Shown here: positions 22,929-31,464 of the stretch, in pieces | Numbering within the stretch: position 1 is the stretch's first letter | Layout: each line of letters opens with the position of its first letter | NCBI RefSeq assembly: GCF_000482485.1 | Contig: NZ_AXVK01000001.1 | Location: 248,001-312,000 of the forward strand | Source of the DNA: Paucisalibacillus globulus DSM 18846 | GTDB lineage: Bacteria > Bacillota > Bacilli > Bacillales > Amphibacillaceae | DNA: 64,000 nt | Reading direction: 5' to 3' | Translations under genes and position numbers: made by a program | The notes under the pieces: generated by a model | Seen by the model: only the letters and a program-made list of their open reading frames with translations | Databases searched by the model: none | What the model was told of the DNA's origin: nothing

Positions 22929-24608
22929 ATGCAGTATAAACAAGAGTTTGCAAATGCGTTGATTCAAGTGCTAGGAGAGGCATTAACAGAGGAAAATATA
23001 ACGGTGATGATAGAAAAGCCTAAGTTTAACTCGTTAGGTGACTTAGCTTTTCCATGTTTTGAATTAGCTAAACATTATCGTAAGTCACCGAATAGCATTG
23101 CTGAAGAGATTGCTAACAAGATAGATTTGAAAATTGCTTATAAAGTAGAACCTGTTGGTGGATATATTAATGTTTTTCTAAAGAAAGAGCTCGTATCGAT
23201 GTTTACTATTAGTAAGATATTAAAGGAAGGAGAACAGTACGGTTCATCACCAAATACAAATAAAGTAATGACGATTGATTTATCCTCACCAAATATTGCA
23301 AAGCCATTTTCTATGGGACATTTGCGTTCTACAGTGATTGGAAATTCCTTAGCATTAATTGCGGAAAAACAGGGCTATCAAGTGGTGCGTATTAACCATC
23401 TTGGTGATTGGGGAACGCAATTTGGAAAACTTATAGTTGCATACGACATGTGGGGGAATGAAGAAAAGGTTAAGAAAAGCCCGATTAAAGAATTATTAGC
23501 TTTATATGTGAAGTTCCACGTAGAAGCGGATTCAGATCCAACGCTAAATGATCTTGGACGTGCTGCCTTCAAAAAGCTAGAAGAGGGAGATGAAGGAACA
23601 ATTGAGCTTTGGAAATGGTTCCGTGAAGAATCATTAAATGAGTTTATGAAAATCTATGACCGTTTAGGAATTCCATTTGATTCTTATCATGGAGAGGCCT
23701 TTTACAATGATAAGATGGAATCTGTTGTTGAGGAGCTAAAAGAAAAAGGATTGTTAGTGGAATCGGATGCTGCACAAGTTGTTGAGGTAGAAAACTTCCC
23801 ACCTTGTTTGATTAAAAAAAGTGATGGTACAACGTTATACGCAACGAGAGATTTAGCAGCAGCAATTTATCGACAAGAGAAGTACCATTTTGATAAGTCA
23901 CTTTATGTTGTCGGAAATGAGCAAACACTTCATTTTAAACAGCTATTTACAGTTCTGCAAAAAATGGGCTATCAGTGGCAAGAAGGCATGGCACATGTTC
24001 CGTTTGGTATGATTCTCAAAGATGGCAAGAAAATGTCCACTCGAAAAGGAAAGGTTGTATTACTAGAAGAAGTAATCAAAGAAGCTATCCAATTGGCCTT
24101 AACCAATATTGAAGAAAAAAATCCAAATCTAGATAATAAAGAGGAAATAGCAAACCAGGTTGGTGTTGGAGCAATTATCTTCCATGATTTAAAAAGTTAT
24201 CGACTAAATGATATTGAATTTTCACTAGAAGATATGCTTCGTTTCGAAGGGGAAACGGGGCCATACGTGCAATATACTCATGCGCGAGCAGCATCTTTAC
24301 TTAAAAAGGGAAATTATAGCTTTAAAGAAGACAACCAACCCAATCTGCTAGACGAAGAGGCATGGCCAATTATTAAGCTATTATTCTCTTTTCCAGAAGT
24401 CATTGGAAAAGCATTGGATGACTATGATCCATCGCAAATTGCAAAAACTCTGCTAGAAATATCAAAAGCATTTAATAAATACTATGCAGCTGTAAAAATC
24501 TTAGATGAAGACCAATTATATAATCGTCTTTCACTTGTCTCGGCAGTTAAAATAGTATTGAAAGAGGGATTAAATCTGCTAGGCATCCAGGCTCCGGAAC
24601 AAATGTAA
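22929..24608 (+). CDS. argS: Arginyl-tRNA synthetase
   Basis: 559 residues. The ATG at 22929 is chosen because GGAGGG ends eight bases before it; the ATG at 22923 is too close. Class I synthetase: an N-terminal tRNA D-loop domain (about 1-110), the HIGH-type motif SPNIAKPFSMGHLRST at 119-134, the KMSK-type motif GKKMSTRKG near residue 365, and a helical anticodon-binding domain with the typical DALERT-like region at the C-terminus. It charges tRNA-Arg. It is controlled by the arginine T-box directly upstream. No second gene follows in the unit. Confidence 0.96.
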   Translation: MQYKQEFANALIQVLGEALTEENITVMIEKPKFNSLGDLAFPCFELAKHYRKSPNSIAEEIANKIDLKIAYKVEPVGGYINVFLKKELVSMFTISKILKEGEQYGSSPNTNKVMTIDLSSPNIAKPFSMGHLRSTVIGNSLALIAEKQGYQVVRINHLGDWGTQFGKLIVAYDMWGNEEKVKKSPIKELLALYVKFHVEADSDPTLNDLGRAAFKKLEEGDEGTIELWKWFREESLNEFMKIYDRLGIPFDSYHGEAFYNDKMESVVEELKEKGLLVESDAAQVVEVENFPPCLIKKSDGTTLYATRDLAAAIYRQEKYHFDKSLYVVGNEQTLHFKQLFTVLQKMGYQWQEGMAHVPFGMILKDGKKMSTRKGKVVLLEEVIKEAIQLALTNIEEKNPNLDNKEEIANQVGVGAIIFHDLKSYRLNDIEFSLEDMLRFEGETGPYVQYTHARAASLLKKGNYSFKEDNQPNLLDEEAWPIIKLLFSFPEVIGKALDDYDPSQIAKTLLEISKAFNKYYAAVKILDEDQLYNRLSLVSAVKIVLKEGLNLLGIQAPEQM

Positions 24609-24695
24609 TGTAACACTTTGATTTGCAAGTATTGTTATTGGTATATTAAGTATATAATTAATGAATGTAATAACAAAAAGTAAGGGATGATTGGT

Positions 24696-25334
24696 TTGGC
24701 AGAAACACATACATTCTCTAAAGGTGAGGAAATCGCAAATGCTGTAACCCATGGAATTGGCGTATTATTAAGTATTGCTGGATTGGTATTGTTAATCGTA
24801 TTCGCAGCTTTCAATGGTACTGCAGTACATGTGGTTAGTTTTACTATTTTTGGTTCAACAATGGTTATTTTATATTCATCATCAACACTTGCGCACGCTT
24901 TTCCACCAGGAAAGGCAAAAGATTTATTCGAGATATTTGACCATTCTTCCATTTATTTATTTATAGCTGGTACCTATACACCTTTCACATTACTTGTCAT
25001 TAAAGGTGGACTAGGCTGGACAATGTTTGGGATTGTCTGGGGATTAGCTGTAGCAGGAGTGATATTTAAAGCTTATTATGTTAAAAAATTCCTAGTTACT
25101 TCCACACTACTTTATTTGCTAATGGGATGGCTGGTAATTTTAGGCTGGAGTCGCATCACCGCAAATGTAGAGTACGGTGGAATTGTTCTCCTTGTCATTG
25201 GTGGACTTTGTTATACGATAGGAACCATTTTTTACATGTGGCGAGGATTTAAATATCATCATATGGTTTGGCATTTATTTGTTTTAGCGGGAACTATTTG
25301 TCATTTCTTTTGTGTCCTCCTATATTTGGTGTAA
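24696..25334 (+). CDS. Hemolysin III / YqfA-type (PAQR-like) membrane protein
   Basis: 212 residues from TTG 24696; the ATG at 24687 touches the AAGGG site and is rejected. Seven membrane helices. Family marks are THGIGVLLSIAGL after the N-terminus, SSSTLAHAF, the FDHSSIYLFIAGTYTPF motif and a C-terminal HHMVWHLFVLAGTICHFF with several His that could bind zinc as in PAQR receptors. The name hemolysin comes from a Bacillus cereus member; in most bacteria the role is membrane homeostasis or unknown. Single gene with its own terminator. Confidence 0.88.
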   Translation: MAETHTFSKGEEIANAVTHGIGVLLSIAGLVLLIVFAAFNGTAVHVVSFTIFGSTMVILYSSSTLAHAFPPGKAKDLFEIFDHSSIYLFIAGTYTPFTLLVIKGGLGWTMFGIVWGLAVAGVIFKAYYVKKFLVTSTLLYLLMGWLVILGWSRITANVEYGGIVLLVIGGLCYTIGTIFYMWRGFKYHHMVWHLFVLAGTICHFFCVLLYLV

Positions 25335-25352
25335 ACAATCACATACCAACTT

Positions 25353-25384
25353 GAGCTACGAGAATTTTCTCTTAGCTCTTTTTT
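25353..25384 (+). terminator. Intrinsic terminator after the hemolysin III gene
   Basis: GAGCTA/TAGCTC arms with an inner AGA/TCT pairing and T6. Confidence 0.7.
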
Positions 25385-25496
25385 AATTCATCAAATTAAG
25401 AATTTGTAACGTATAATGGAATAAACTTTTAAAATATTAATATTAATTGTTACTATTCTGCAACTTATTCGTTCTATAGATGAGGGGCAGGGGAAA

Positions 25497-25767
25497 TGAA
25501 GGAAAATGTTAATACTATTCCGGGGTAGACAAGCTATTAGACAAAGGAGGTCTGAAAAGAATAACAGATGATTTTCTCGAGAAAAATGGGATAAACCATT
25601 ACGGAGTAGTCATCACGGGACCTACAAAAGAAATACTAAGATTATAAGACGATGAATGGATTAGTAACCTTGAAGTAGATGAGGTCGGATTTTGGAATTG
25701 GGATAATAGGAGAATTAGATTAAATGGTAATTACTATTCACACATGTCGCATTTACATAGAACTTAA
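25497..25767 (+). pseudogene. Remnant, resembles an anti-sigma factor C-terminal domain
   Basis: ATG 25497 reads MKENVNTIPG and stops. One frame over, a readable protein continues (GVDKLLDKGGLKRITDDFLE, then INHYGVVITGPTKEILRL) to TAA at 25645-25647. It resumes in the same frame (DDEWISNLEVDEVGFWNWDN) to the stop at 25765-25767. The GVVITGPTKEIL and EVGFWNW pieces look like the C-terminal domain of Bacillus ECF anti-sigma factors (Sigma_reg_C type); this match is from memory and moderate. The frame break, nonsense codon and missing N-terminal part make it a decayed gene fragment. Confidence 0.5.
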
Positions 25768-25790
25768 ATATTAATTAAAGGAGTCTTATT

Positions 25791-26414
25791 ATGAAACAAG
25801 AAAAACTTATTCGAAAATTTGATAGGCAAGTGATGATGTACGAAAATAATCGACAAAATCCTAAACTAGAATCTTGGAGAAAAAGGGTAATTAGAGATGC
25901 AAGTGGAAATGTATTAGAAGTTGGCGTAGGTGCCGGAGCAAATTTTCCTTACTATGATAAGGAAAAGATTACCGGTATTACGGGAGTTGATTTTAGCTCT
26001 GAAATGATTAAAAGTTCAGTTAGAGCGGCAAGAAGGAATCAAATCAATGCGAAGTTCATCAATCAAGATATAACCACACTCCAAATTGAATCAGATTCCT
26101 ACGACACGATTGTATCAACACTTACGTTATGCAGTTACCCAGAACCAATCAAAACATTAAATCAATTCAATAATTGGTGTAGAAAAGATGGAAGGGTATT
26201 ATTGTTAGAACACGGTCTTAGTACGAATGGATTTTTATCAATGACTCAAAGGGTTGTTGATCCGATTTACAGGAAAATATCAGGATGTCATTGTAATCGG
26301 AATATGTTAAAGCTTGTAGAAGAATCACAACTTATTATTGATAAAGTGGAGCGGTTTTGGTCTGGTATTGGAATCATCATTTGGGCAAGACCTTCTAAAT
26401 TAGCCATAATATAA
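25791..26414 (+). CDS. Class I SAM-dependent methyltransferase
   Basis: 207 residues; the ATG follows AAAGGAGTC. Motif I is VLEVGVGAGANFPYYD at about residues 43-58. The motif II acidic residue is in ITGVDFSSEMI. Motif III/IV is DSYDTIVSTLTLCSYPEP, followed by RVLLLEHG. A Cys/His pair (SGCHCNRNM) near residue 165 is typical of the UbiE-like/YodH group also found in eukaryotic METTL7-type proteins. The acceptor is unknown; small lipophilic or thiol acceptors are possible. It follows the decayed fragment with only 23 bases between, so it may have lost a former operon partner. Confidence 0.85.
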   Translation: MKQEKLIRKFDRQVMMYENNRQNPKLESWRKRVIRDASGNVLEVGVGAGANFPYYDKEKITGITGVDFSSEMIKSSVRAARRNQINAKFINQDITTLQIESDSYDTIVSTLTLCSYPEPIKTLNQFNNWCRKDGRVLLLEHGLSTNGFLSMTQRVVDPIYRKISGCHCNRNMLKLVEESQLIIDKVERFWSGIGIIIWARPSKLAII

Positions 26415-26476
26415 AATTAGAAATAATTGACATATTTATTATAGAGCAGAATATAATCATCACGGAGGTGAAAACA

Positions 26477-26608
26477 ATGAAGAAAAGATTAGTAATGGTA
26501 TTGTTTGGCTCTGCGCTTCTCATAGCTATGGGATTTGTGTGGGGACAAGGTGATGTACATCTAGCCATGAATAAGGCAGAATTTGTTTCTGCAGATGAGA
26601 GTCCTTAA
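26477..26608 (+). CDS. Small secreted or membrane peptide, 43 aa
   Basis: The ATG follows CGGAGGTG at ideal spacing, and the frame ends at TAA just before a terminator. The product has a basic start (MKKRLVMVLFGSALLIAMGF), one hydrophobic segment, and a polar tail ending SADESP. It could be a membrane-anchored peptide or a cleaved signal peptide with a short exported tail. No family recognised. The combination of ribosome binding site, frame and terminator makes expression likely. Confidence 0.6.
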   Translation: MKKRLVMVLFGSALLIAMGFVWGQGDVHLAMNKAEFVSADESP

Positions 26609-26615
26609 GAAAAAA

Positions 26616-26648
26616 ATGTGCCCATTTCAAGTATGGGCGCATTTTTTA
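26616..26648 (+). terminator. Intrinsic terminator after the 43-aa peptide gene
   Basis: Stem ATGTGCCCAT/ATGGGCGCAT and T6. Confidence 0.88.
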
Positions 26649-26706
26649 TCTAATGTTATAATCAATTATAAATATTAACTCTGTCTATTAATTAGGAGAT
26701 ATGGTA

Positions 26707-27012
26707 ATGACACATTTTACAGAAGAGGTTATAAATATTATAAAAAATATACCAGAGGGAAAAGTTATGACTTACGGTCAAATTGCTAGGTTAGCAGGGA
26801 GTCCAAGAGCGGCTAGGCAGGTTGTAAGAATTCTTCATTCCATGAGCAAGAAACATCAACTTCCATGGCATCGGGTCATTAATGCAAAAGGACAAGTTGT
26901 CATTAAAGATGAAGCTACCTATCAGGAACAAGTCCTTAATCTTGAGATAGAAGATGTGGAGTTAGGAGTTAATAAACAAATAGATTTGGAAAAATATCAG
27001 TGGCATCCATAA
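26707..27012 (+). CDS. Alkyltransferase-like (ATL) DNA damage sensor
   Basis: 101 residues; the ATG at 26707 is better spaced from TAGGAG than the one at 26701. It has the DNA-binding domain of O6-alkylguanine transferase (GKVMTYGQIARLAGSPRAARQVVRIL with the Arg finger). The active-site PCHRV is PWHRV here, with Trp54 in place of the reactive Cys. That substitution is the hallmark of ATL proteins, which bind O6-alkylguanine without repairing it and hand it to nucleotide excision repair. Single gene followed by a two-way terminator. Confidence 0.88.
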   Translation: MTHFTEEVINIIKNIPEGKVMTYGQIARLAGSPRAARQVVRILHSMSKKHQLPWHRVINAKGQVVIKDEATYQEQVLNLEIEDVELGVNKQIDLEKYQWHP

Positions 27013-27045
27013 TTTTGGAGGTTAGTAGATATATAGTAAAAAACA

Positions 27046-27082
27046 TAAAAAGAATGCCAACAGATAACTGTTGGCATTCTTC
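27046..27082. terminator. Bidirectional intrinsic terminator
   Basis: A perfect 14-base stem AAGAATGCCAACAG/CTGTTGGCATTCTT with a 4-base loop. It lies between the convergent ATL and ABC-F genes. Confidence 0.88.
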
Positions 27083-27084
27083 TC

Positions 27085-28641
27085 TTAAAATATTTTAGTC
27101 GTCCAGTCCTCGCAATTCCATATATCCGTGACAACACCATCATAAAATTCCGGTTCATGAGATATAAGAAGAACACTACCTTTATATTCTTTCAGTGCAC
27201 GTTTTAATTCCACTTTGGCATCTTGGTCTAAGTGGTTTGTAGGTTCATCGAGTACGAGTAAATTGGTCTCGCTGTTCATTAACTTACATAAGCGAACCTT
27301 AGCCTTCTCTCCACCACTTAGAACTTGAACTTTACTTTCAATATGCTTGGTTGTTAGGCCGCATTTTGCCAATGCAGCACGAACCTCATACTGGGTGAAA
27401 TGAGGAAAATCTTCCCATACTTCTTCAATACAAGTATTGGTTGTTTCTGTTTTGATTTCCTGTTCAAAATAACCAATGTGAAGATGTTCTCCTAATTGTA
27501 CAGTTCCAGATATAGGAGGGATTTCACCTAGAATACTTCGTAGTAATGTTGTTTTTCCAATTCCATTTGCACCATATAATGCGATTTTTTGGCCGCGTTC
27601 CATAGCCAAATTAAGTGGACGGGATAAAGCTTCATCATAACCAATTACAAGATCCTTCGTTTCAAATAAATATTTTCCTGGAGTCCGAGCCTGTTTGAAA
27701 TTAAATTCTGGCTTTGGCTTTTCAGCATCTAGTTCAATTACGTCCATTTTATCCAATTTCTTCTGACGTGATTGAGCCATTCTTGCTGTTGCCGCATTCG
27801 CTTTATTACGAGCAACAAAGTCCTTTAAGTTAGCAATTTCTTTCTGTTGCTTCTTGAACGCTGCTACTTGTTGCTGTTTTTTAAGTTCATGTAAACGTAA
27901 AAATTCATCATAGTCCCCAGGGTATCTTGTTAACTCTTGATTTTCCATATGATAAATTAAATTAACAACACTATTTAAAAACGGTATATCGTGAGAGACC
28001 AATATAAAAGCATGATCATAATTCTGTAAATAACCCTTTAACCATTCGATATGCTCCACATCCAAATAGTTGGTAGGCTCATCAAGAAGTAAAATTTCTG
28101 GCTTCTCTAAGAGTAGTTTTGCAAGAAGTACCTTTGTTCGTTGACCACCACTTAAATCATGCACATCACGGTCAAGCCCAAAATCATTTAAGCCTAGTCC
28201 ATTACCAACTTCTTCAACCTTCGCATCAATGGTATAAAAATCGTTATTCGTTAAGGCATCTTGCATTCTGCCAGTTTCTTCAAGTAATTTTTCTAATTCG
28301 TCAGGTTCTACTTCACCCATTTTAGCAAAAAGCTGGTTCATTTCTTCTTCCATATCATATAGATACTGAAAAGCAGTTCGTAGTACATCACGAATTGACA
28401 TACCTTGATTTAAAACAGTGTGTTGGTCTAAATAGCCAACCCGAACATGCTTTGCCCAAGTAACATTACCAGCATCAGGTTCTAGATTTCCGATAATGAT
28501 ATTCATAAAAGTAGATTTACCTTCACCATTTGCTCCAATTAAACCAATATGTTCCCCTTGCAGTAAACGGAAAGATACATTCTCAAATATTGCACGATCA
28601 CCAAAACCGTGACTTAAATTTTTTACAGTTAGTAAACTCAT
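27085..28641 (-). CDS. ABC-F family ATPase (YfmM-like)
   Basis: 518 residues with two ABC domains and no membrane segments. First domain: Walker A GANGEGKSTF near 36-45, signature DLSGGQRTKVLLA, Walker B EILLLDEPTNYLD. The linker (about 240-310) is the lysine- and glutamine-rich P-site tRNA interaction motif helix pair (LKKQQQVAAFKKQQKEIANL). Second domain: GANGIGKTTL, LSGGEKAKVRLC, LLVLDEPTNHLD. ABC-F proteins act on ribosomes, helping translation past problem sequences or protecting against antibiotics. Size and N-terminus recall Bacillus subtilis YfmM, a housekeeping type rather than a known resistance type. Confidence 0.9.
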   Translation of the reverse strand: MSLLTVKNLSHGFGDRAIFENVSFRLLQGEHIGLIGANGEGKSTFMNIIIGNLEPDAGNVTWAKHVRVGYLDQHTVLNQGMSIRDVLRTAFQYLYDMEEEMNQLFAKMGEVEPDELEKLLEETGRMQDALTNNDFYTIDAKVEEVGNGLGLNDFGLDRDVHDLSGGQRTKVLLAKLLLEKPEILLLDEPTNYLDVEHIEWLKGYLQNYDHAFILVSHDIPFLNSVVNLIYHMENQELTRYPGDYDEFLRLHELKKQQQVAAFKKQQKEIANLKDFVARNKANAATARMAQSRQKKLDKMDVIELDAEKPKPEFNFKQARTPGKYLFETKDLVIGYDEALSRPLNLAMERGQKIALYGANGIGKTTLLRSILGEIPPISGTVQLGEHLHIGYFEQEIKTETTNTCIEEVWEDFPHFTQYEVRAALAKCGLTTKHIESKVQVLSGGEKAKVRLCKLMNSETNLLVLDEPTNHLDQDAKVELKRALKEYKGSVLLISHEPEFYDGVVTDIWNCEDWTTKIF

Positions 28642-28938
28642 GATTCATAACACCTTTTCCTTCTTTGGTACATTCTTTCTTATTATACGGTTCATATCGG
28701 AAAAGGGGTAGGGGGAATTTTAATTTATTTCTTTACAATGAATCTTACTATGTCACGAAGTACCTATTCTTTTGATAGAAAGGTACGGGAAATAGGTTTT
28801 ATCAACTTTTTACAATTTTGATTGATATTATCAATAATTATCATCTATTATTATTACTAGTTATTAATACTTGGTATAAAATATGATTAAATGTATAATT
28901 ATTTAATAAATAGACATGGGATAGAGAGGGGAACCGGA

Positions 28939-29787
28939 ATGGCTAATAAAAAAATAGCCTTTGTTACAGATAGTACAGTTTACTTAACAGATAAATTAAA
29001 ATCACACCCGGATATATATGTAGTACCTATTGTTATTATCTCGGATGGAAAAGAATATGAGGACACGATTGATTTAACGAATGAAGAATTATATGAAATG
29101 ATTCGTAGGGAAAAAGAAGTCCCTAAAACCTCACAGCCAAATGTGGGGAAATTTATAGAATTATATGAAAAACTAAAAGAAGAATATGAACAAGTCATTG
29201 CTATACATGTTTCTTCAAAATTAAGTGGTACTATTTCTAGTTCAAAAACAGCTGTGGAGCAGGTAGGACTAGATGTTGAAATAATTGACTCACATTCCCT
29301 TTCTTTTGCTATTACTGGTTTATTAGAAAGCGGAATAGAATTAGCAGAACAGGGTTTAGAAAGTGAACAAATTGCTAGGCTATTACGGGAGAAGACAAAA
29401 GGACATCGAAATTTGATTTTGTTAGATAAGTTAGATCAACTATTTAAAGGTGGAAGAATGACCGGAGCATCCTTTGTGATTGGAAATCTTCTTAAAATAA
29501 AGCCAATACTTTCCATTGGGAAAAGTGGTGAGTTAGGGTTGGTGGAACGAATTCGTTCAGAGAAGAAATCAACCCGTAGAATGGTAGATTTAATTAAAAC
29601 ATCCTGTGAAAAACATGCTGTTAAGAAAATTGCAATCGCAAATGCTAATGCACCTGATAAGGCAAATAGTTTGAAAGAAATAATCAGATCAAAAGTGCCT
29701 GGTCTTGACATTGTAATCGGAGAAATAAGTTCTTCGCTAGCAGTCCATGCTGGTGAGGGAGCAATTGCAGTGTTTTGGTTTGAATAA
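28939..29787 (+). CDS. DegV family fatty-acid-binding protein
   Basis: 282 residues; the ATG follows GAGAGGGGAACC. It shows the DegV marks: IAFVTDSTVYLTDKL at the N-terminus, KTSQPNVGKFIELYEKL, HVSSKLSGTISSSKTA and a C-terminal EISSSLAVHAGEGAIAVFWF. Family members bind a fatty acid; in Gram-positive bacteria some (FakB) present it to the kinase FakA for phosphorylation and phospholipid synthesis. Whether this one pairs with FakA cannot be seen here. Single gene with a terminator. Confidence 0.9.
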   Translation: MANKKIAFVTDSTVYLTDKLKSHPDIYVVPIVIISDGKEYEDTIDLTNEELYEMIRREKEVPKTSQPNVGKFIELYEKLKEEYEQVIAIHVSSKLSGTISSSKTAVEQVGLDVEIIDSHSLSFAITGLLESGIELAEQGLESEQIARLLREKTKGHRNLILLDKLDQLFKGGRMTGASFVIGNLLKIKPILSIGKSGELGLVERIRSEKKSTRRMVDLIKTSCEKHAVKKIAIANANAPDKANSLKEIIRSKVPGLDIVIGEISSSLAVHAGEGAIAVFWFE

Positions 29788-29790
29788 GAG

Positions 29791-29826
29791 AAACGACATA
29801 ATGCTAACACTAGCTTATGTCGTTTT
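29791..29826 (+). terminator. Intrinsic terminator after degV-like gene
   Basis: Arms AACGACATAA/TTATGTCGTT with T4CT downstream. Confidence 0.75.
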
Positions 29827-29835
29827 CTAATAGGT

Positions 29836-30150
29836 TTATTCTTTTTCATATTTTAAATATTGGTAATTAGTCGTTGGAATTCTCGAAATAATATTACCTT
29901 CCGTATCCTCATGGACTTGGTACTCCTTGTATGTTTCTACAATATAATCATCCACTTCCTGCATATCATCTAACAAAAATTCATAGGAATAGGAAGCGGT
30001 ACGTTGAACATTTTGCGCATCAGCTTCCATTGAATTTTCATTGTCAAAATTATAGTACATGGAATCTGCCTTGGAATTTGTTGGTGTATCTAATAATGCA
30101 GTTACAGCAAGAACTAAAAAAGCCCCGAGTAAAGACAGTTTTTTATTCAT
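29836..30150 (-). CDS. Small exported protein of unknown function
   Basis: 104 residues from ATG 30150, preceded by GAAGGGAG; the frame to 30204 has no site. A signal peptide is clear (MNKKLSLLGAFLVLAVTALL, cleavage perhaps after NSKA near residue 28). The mature part is acidic and rich in Tyr, Glu and Asp (EFLLDDMQEVDDYIVETYKE). No Cys for lipid attachment and no known domain. Isolated gene, convergent with degV. Confidence 0.6.
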   Translation of the reverse strand: MNKKLSLLGAFLVLAVTALLDTPTNSKADSMYYNFDNENSMEADAQNVQRTASYSYEFLLDDMQEVDDYIVETYKEYQVHEDTEGNIISRIPTTNYQYLKYEKE

Positions 30151-30259
30151 ATAATTTCTCCCTTCTTCATTCTGGTTAGTAATATATATGCATGTCCAGT
30201 GCAAATAATAGTAAAATTGGTTAAAATGATTACAAATGAAGATGAAAGGAGCATGACAT

Positions 30260-30733
30260 ATGTATAGAAAGAAAGATGATTTCTTACAAGAATGGGATAT
30301 TGCTTCACAGGGAACACTTAAAGTTCTTCAAGCATTAACTGATGAAACATTAGATCAAGCAATTGCAGAAGGACATAATACACTTGGTTGGTTGGGCTGG
30401 CATTTAGCAACATCACCTTCATTTTTTGGCGGTCAAGTTGGACTTAAAATAGAGGCGGCTGGAGGACCTAATGATGTTCCACATAGTGCAGCCGATATTG
30501 TTGAAGCATACCGTCAAGCATCTGACCAAATCAAACAAGAGGTTGAAAAATTGTCAGATGAACAATTAGTCGAAGCTGTAGATAGCTTTGCAGGAATTAT
30601 TTCTAGAGGGTCACTTTTACGATCAATGCTTGATCATCAAACGCATCATCGTGGTCAGATGACAGTGCTGTTAAGACAAGCAGGACTTAGAGTTCCAGGT
30701 GTAATGGGACCTACTAAAGAGGATCAGATGTAA
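30260..30733 (+). CDS. DinB/YfiT-like metal-binding protein
   Basis: 157 residues; the ATG follows AAAGGAGCATG. Four-helix DinB fold with the three His positions expected to bind one metal: LGWLGWHLATSP near residue 46 and MLDHQTHHRGQM near residue 130. Such proteins are often thiol-dependent S-transferases for bacillithiol in Bacillus. The substrate is unknown. Single gene with a long terminator stem directly behind it. Confidence 0.88.
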   Translation: MYRKKDDFLQEWDIASQGTLKVLQALTDETLDQAIAEGHNTLGWLGWHLATSPSFFGGQVGLKIEAAGGPNDVPHSAADIVEAYRQASDQIKQEVEKLSDEQLVEAVDSFAGIISRGSLLRSMLDHQTHHRGQMTVLLRQAGLRVPGVMGPTKEDQM

Positions 30734-30738
30734 TCCTA

Positions 30739-30783
30739 AATTTAGGCAAAACACTTATTTTAAGGGTTTTGCCTAAATTTTTG
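30739..30783 (+). terminator. Intrinsic terminator after the DinB gene
   Basis: A 14-base stem AAATTTAGGCAAAA/TTTTGCCTAAATTT with further T. Confidence 0.88.
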
Positions 30784-30862
30784 AATTTTATTCACCATCT
30801 GTATGGATGGTGAATGGAGTATATGCTATATTAAAGGTAAAATAAACAGAGGGGGAGTAAAG

Positions 30863-31246
30863 ATGGCGGAAACAGAAAAAGTGACAGTAAACTTGAATGT
30901 TGTAGATTTAGGAAAGATTGACTTGTTAGTGGAGCAAGGATTTTACTCTAATCGAACAGATTTCATAAAAAATGCAATTAGAAATAATCTTTCAGAACAT
31001 GCAGATGTGGTCGATCAGATTATTGCTGACAAGGCATTGGCAATTGGCGTAGCGTACTACACTCGTGGGGAACTAGAGAATGTGGTTAAGTCTGGAAAAG
31101 TATTAGATATTAAGGTTATAGGGATGCTTGTTTTTGAGGACACTGTTGATGCAGAACTAATTAGAAAATCCATTCGAACATTAAAGGTATTGGGAGTATT
31201 ACGTGCTACAACAGAAGTGCGGAAGGCGTTAGAGGGATTGAAGTGA
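30863..31246 (+). CDS. Ribbon-helix-helix (CopG-like) protein with extra C-terminal domain
   Basis: 127 residues from ATG 30863, preceded by GGGGGAG. The first 45 residues fit a ribbon-helix-helix DNA-binding unit (EKVTVNLNVVDLGKIDLLVE, then YSNRTDFIKNAIRNNL). The rest is an alpha/beta stretch with VLDIKVIGMLVFEDTVDAELI, not recognised. Such proteins are usually annotated as CopG family regulators in Bacillaceae. Targets unknown; no toxin gene is adjacent, so an antitoxin role is not supported. Confidence 0.72.
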   Translation: MAETEKVTVNLNVVDLGKIDLLVEQGFYSNRTDFIKNAIRNNLSEHADVVDQIIADKALAIGVAYYTRGELENVVKSGKVLDIKVIGMLVFEDTVDAELIRKSIRTLKVLGVLRATTEVRKALEGLK

Positions 31247-31409
31247 TTTTTTCATACTGTTAAAAATCTATGCCAGGTCCTTTGATTATTTGGAAACTTG
31301 GCTTTCTTCATGATGAACTTCCGGATCTGCCTTGTGTTCCCTGATTACTATTACACTTATTCTTTCAAACATGAATTTGATTTTTTTTGAAATACTTTTT
31401 TATTTTCCC

Positions 31410-31440
31410 TTGACCTTTACGTTGCGTAAACGTTTATGAT
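31410..31440 (+). promoter_or_regulatory. MerR-type promoter with operator palindrome in the spacer
   Basis: TTGACC at 31410-31415 and TATGAT at 31435-31440 are separated by 19 bases, the long spacing typical of MerR-activated promoters. The spacer begins with the perfect palindrome TTTACG-TTG-CGTAAA (31416-31430). Autoregulation by the MerR gene 25 bases downstream is likely. Confidence 0.75.
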
Positions 31441-31464
31441 AAGAATTGTCAGGAGGGTTGAACA

